A stretch of DNA of 8,043 nucleotides. It comes from CAZOMR01 sp964580655 (GTDB taxonomy: Bacteria; RBG-13-61-14; CAZOMR01). The position numbers and the translations under genes were made by a program. Below are positions 5,993 through 8,043 of the stretch, in pieces. The stretch is from assembly GCA_964580655.1 (NCBI GenBank), contig CAZOMR010000156.1, positions 1-8,043 of the forward strand. Direction: 5' to 3'. Each line of letters opens with the position of its first letter. Position 1 is the stretch's first letter. The notes under the pieces are model-generated. The model saw nothing but the letters and a program-made list of their open reading frames with translations, did no database searches and had not been told where the DNA came from.

Positions 5993-7652
5993 ATACTCCC
6001 GCTGGGACGGCTCCCAGGATGTGGACCTCGAACATAAGGCCATGCTTGATGACTTCCTTGAGAGGTTCATCCATACAGGCGATGTCAGCGAGGCTCTTGA
6101 ATGGATGATGCGCGAGGGCATACGCTTTGACCTCAAGAACCAGCGTCTTGAAGGCCTGGACAGGCTCCTGGGTAAGCTCGCCCAGCGCCGCTCCCGGATG
6201 CTCAACCGGTTCAACACAACTGGACTGGTGAACGAATTGCTAAAACGGCTCCAGGAAATCGTGAACAAGGAACTGGCCGCGATCGAGGGTGAAGAGCAGG
6301 CCGCGGCGCTGGATTATTCCATGACCGGGTCAGAGGCATCTCGCCAGAGGATGCAGGAACTCTTTGAGCGAGAATCACGGCTTCGCGGGATTCCCTCGAA
6401 CCTGGGCCAGGCAGTGAGCCAGCTCAAAGGGCATCCCTTCACAAGCCCGGAGGCCGAGCGGGAATTCCAGGAGTTTCTTGAGATGATGCAAACTCTCTCC
6501 GAACTCGCGGCGGGAAATTTTTTCCGCGGAGACCAACCACTCAGCATTGAGCAGGCTTTGCAGATTGAAGAGGAGCTTAAAAGGCTTGATGATCTGATCA
6601 GGGCTATCGAGCGCGGGGACATCCAGGGCATCAATCTTGATGACCTCGCTCGCTTTCTCGGAGAAGAGGCCAGGAAAGGCATCGAGCAGTTCCTGCAATT
6701 CATGGAGTTTCTAAAGGAGTCAGGGTTTGTCGCGGAGCAAGACGGGGACCTCACGCTTACCCCCAAAGCCATGCAGACCATAGGCCAGAAGGCCCTGCGC
6801 GACATATTCAGCCTGATAAGCCCCGGGGGAATGGGCCCGCACGAGAGTGCGAGGACAGGCCCTGGCACACCACTGCCTGATCAGAGCCGGGAATGGCGCT
6901 TCGGAGACCCGCTTGAGCTTCACCTGCCCCGCACTCTGTTTAACGCTCTCAAACGGACATGTGCGGAGAAAGGCCCGCTTTTTCCAGGACAGGCTAGAAA
7001 GGGTCGCCCTGCCTTGCGCCTTGCTCCAGAGGACTTCGAGGTTCTGGATGTTGAATTCCAGTCCAATTCCGCAACTGTGCTCATGCTCGACATGAGCCTT
7101 TCAATGTTTCAGGGAGGAAGGTTCACGGCGGCCAAGAAGGTGGCACTTGCACTTGACCATCTGATCCGGTCCCGGTTTCCTAAGGATTACTTTTACCTTG
7201 TCGGCTTTGCCACGCGAGCGAGGAAATTATCCCGCAGGGAATTGATCGAGGCATCAGGGGGTCTGGGCGAGGATGTCTTCACCAACATCCAGGATGCGCT
7301 CCAGCTTGCGGACAGACTCCTTGCTCCGCACCGGCAGTGCACGAGGCAGATAATCCTGATTACTGACGGCCAGCCAACCGCGTTCACAAAGGCAGGAAGA
7401 CTCTACATCGAGTGGCCATACTTCGGCATCTCGCCAAACGCAAGCCACGAGACACTCAAGGAGGTGAGGCGCACATCCCGCCAGAGCATCACCATCAACA
7501 CCTTCATGCTCGACCGCGATCCTCCTTTGGTCCGCTTTGTGGAGGAGATGACTCACATCAACAAGGGAAGGGCATTCTTCACCGCGCCGGATCAACTGGG
7601 CAGATACATCCTGCTCGATTACCTGGCCAAAAAGAAACGGGCAGTTCACTAA
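5973..7652 (+). CDS. VWA-domain protein with intact MIDAS, partner of the AAA+ ATPase
   Basis: A 559-residue soluble protein without signal peptide or membrane helix. Residues about 20-280 are almost wholly helical and highly charged, with probable coiled-coil stretches (about 85-110, 160-180, 190-245). A Gly/Pro-rich linker (about 283-305) follows, then a VWA domain at about 365-550. The metal-ion-dependent adhesion site is complete: DMSLS (D373, S375, S377), a Thr in FTNIQDAL (T437) and ITDGQPT (D465). The C-terminus, YILLDYLAKKKR, is basic. In MoxR-VWA and Mg/Co chelatase systems the VWA protein docks on the AAA+ ring through its MIDAS and links it to the substrate; that role is inferred here from gene order and motifs. 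The start ATG lies 20 bases inside the ATPase gene, in another frame, with only a weak ribosome binding site, so translation is probably coupled. It is not a true chelatase D subunit, because it lacks an N-terminal AAA+ domain. Confidence 0.87.
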   Translation: MKRYIYRYSRWDGSQDVDLEHKAMLDDFLERFIHTGDVSEALEWMMREGIRFDLKNQRLEGLDRLLGKLAQRRSRMLNRFNTTGLVNELLKRLQEIVNKELAAIEGEEQAAALDYSMTGSEASRQRMQELFERESRLRGIPSNLGQAVSQLKGHPFTSPEAEREFQEFLEMMQTLSELAAGNFFRGDQPLSIEQALQIEEELKRLDDLIRAIERGDIQGINLDDLARFLGEEARKGIEQFLQFMEFLKESGFVAEQDGDLTLTPKAMQTIGQKALRDIFSLISPGGMGPHESARTGPGTPLPDQSREWRFGDPLELHLPRTLFNALKRTCAEKGPLFPGQARKGRPALRLAPEDFEVLDVEFQSNSATVLMLDMSLSMFQGGRFTAAKKVALALDHLIRSRFPKDYFYLVGFATRARKLSRRELIEASGGLGEDVFTNIQDALQLADRLLAPHRQCTRQIILITDGQPTAFTKAGRLYIEWPYFGISPNASHETLKEVRRTSRQSITINTFMLDRDPPLVRFVEEMTHINKGRAFFTAPDQLGRYILLDYLAKKKRAVH

Positions 7653-7740
7653 AGCCATTTCTCTGACCGCATAATCCCAAATAATGCAGTTGCCCCTTTC
7701 CGATTTAGAATAGGGGTGTTATCTAAAATCAATCCTTATT
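7653..7740. other. Short spacer between the VWA gene and the transposase remnant
   Basis: No gene is seen in these 88 bases. They are A/T-richer than the VWA gene and contain only the weak hairpin at 7693-7716. The left breakpoint of the insertion element relic must fall in or near this stretch, since transposase similarity begins at about 7741. Confidence 0.5.
7693..7716 (+). terminator. Weak hairpin downstream of the AAA+/VWA operon
   Basis: cccct (7693-7697) can pair with agggg (7712-7716) across a 14-base loop, about 40 bases after the VWA stop codon, followed by the T-containing tgttatct. The stem is only 5 bp and the tail is not a proper T-tract, so this is a marginal terminator candidate. 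The position fits the operon's 3' end. Confidence 0.2.
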
Positions 7741-8043
7741 CTTATCGAGGTCTGGCGGTTTTACAACAAAAGGGCCGACTAACCGCATCAAGAATCTCAA
7801 GGAAGACTTTGGCGCGGATGGATTCTGTTTGGATTCTTTCTTCGGAACCGAAGCCGCCCTCAGGATAGTGGCATTCTGCTACAACCTGATCACCCTCTTC
7901 AGGGGCGCGGTACTGAAAAATACCGGCCCCACCCTAGCACGCAAGAAAAAACTCAGAATCTCCGCCCAGGGACGCCTCCGAAAAAACCTGAAAATTCTAC
8001 TAAATCGAATAGCTGAGATCGATCAAGCATCACCGCGATGCAA
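7741..8043 (+). pseudogene. IS1380-like transposase, 3' remnant, frameshifted and running off the window
   Basis: Translation in two frames gives one recognisable transposase C-terminus. The first frame (to 7779) encodes EVWRFYNKRAD and then meets a TAA at 7780-7782. The next frame (from 7781) continues NRIKNLKEDFGADGF, then FFGTEAALRIVAFCYNLITLFRG, and stays open to the window end. IS1380-family (DDE, IS4-related) transposases have W-R-x-Y-x-x-R-A-x-x-E-N-R-I-K-E-L-K followed by F-x-T-E-A-x-x-x-x-x-x-x-Y-N-L-x-x-L-F-R, so the catalytic Glu region is broken exactly by the frameshift near 7777-7781: the expected Glu before Asn-Arg is lost. Upstream, the frame reaches stops (TAG 7711) without any N-terminal or DDE-core sequence, so the gene is also 5'-truncated. 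It is an inactive relic; terminal repeats of the element are not visible here. Family call rests on remembered motifs, not a search. Confidence 0.7.

Noticed and set aside
6314..6868. 184-codon minus-strand frame inside the VWA gene
   Set aside because: It is an antisense shadow with Ser/Arg-rich composition and no family resemblance, opposite a gene with a complete MIDAS.
4532..7652. Genuine magnesium chelatase (BchI/BchD) for chlorophyll synthesis
   Set aside because: The VWA partner lacks the AAA+-like domain and polyproline acidic linker of BchD, and no porphyrin or pigment genes are nearby.

Overview
The window carries no marker gene that fixes the organism. Moderately GC-rich coding sequence, a chelatase-like AAA+/VWA gene pair, GT-C membrane glycosyltransferases of the 'DSN-DWGQD' type and a decayed IS1380-like transposase fit a Gram-negative bacterium, most likely of the Desulfobacterota (former Deltaproteobacteria) or a neighbouring phylum. 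This placement is inference from general family knowledge, not from a search.

Layout. (1) Bases 1-537 hold no convincing gene. They contain a nested repeat structure: a long imperfect palindrome (193-346) whose apex can fold into two adjacent mini-hairpins, surrounded at a distance by a 13-bp inverted repeat and a 10-bp direct repeat. It looks like a non-autonomous, MITE- or REP-like element. (2) A small two-helix membrane protein (538-750, +) starts just downstream, with its own promoter-like sequence and a clear ribosome binding site. (3) A GC-rich hairpin (783-810) lies in the convergent gap. (4) Two GT-C type integral membrane glycosyltransferases (4439-2688 and 2691-871, minus strand) overlap by 4 bases and form an operon. 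The second has four C-terminal TPR repeats. (5) From a gap of about 90 bases, a MoxR-like AAA+ ATPase (4532-5992, +) runs the opposite way and overlaps by 20 bases a large VWA-domain protein with a complete MIDAS motif (5973-7652, +). (6) Bases 7653-8043 contain a short spacer and then the C-terminal part of an IS1380-like transposase, 5'-truncated and frameshifted, running off the window.

How the genes work together. The glycosyltransferase pair probably uses polyprenyl-phosphate-linked sugars to glycosylate a lipid, glycan or protein on the outer face of the inner membrane; the acceptor is unknown. The AAA+/VWA pair is built like the MoxR-VWA and magnesium/cobalt chelatase (I/D subunit) pairs, in which an ATPase ring drives a metal-binding VWA partner to remodel or metallate a client. 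The client here is not visible. The two operons share an upstream region, but nothing shows that they are functionally linked. The least explained item is the palindromic element at the left end, followed by the AAA+/VWA pair as a poorly characterised system.
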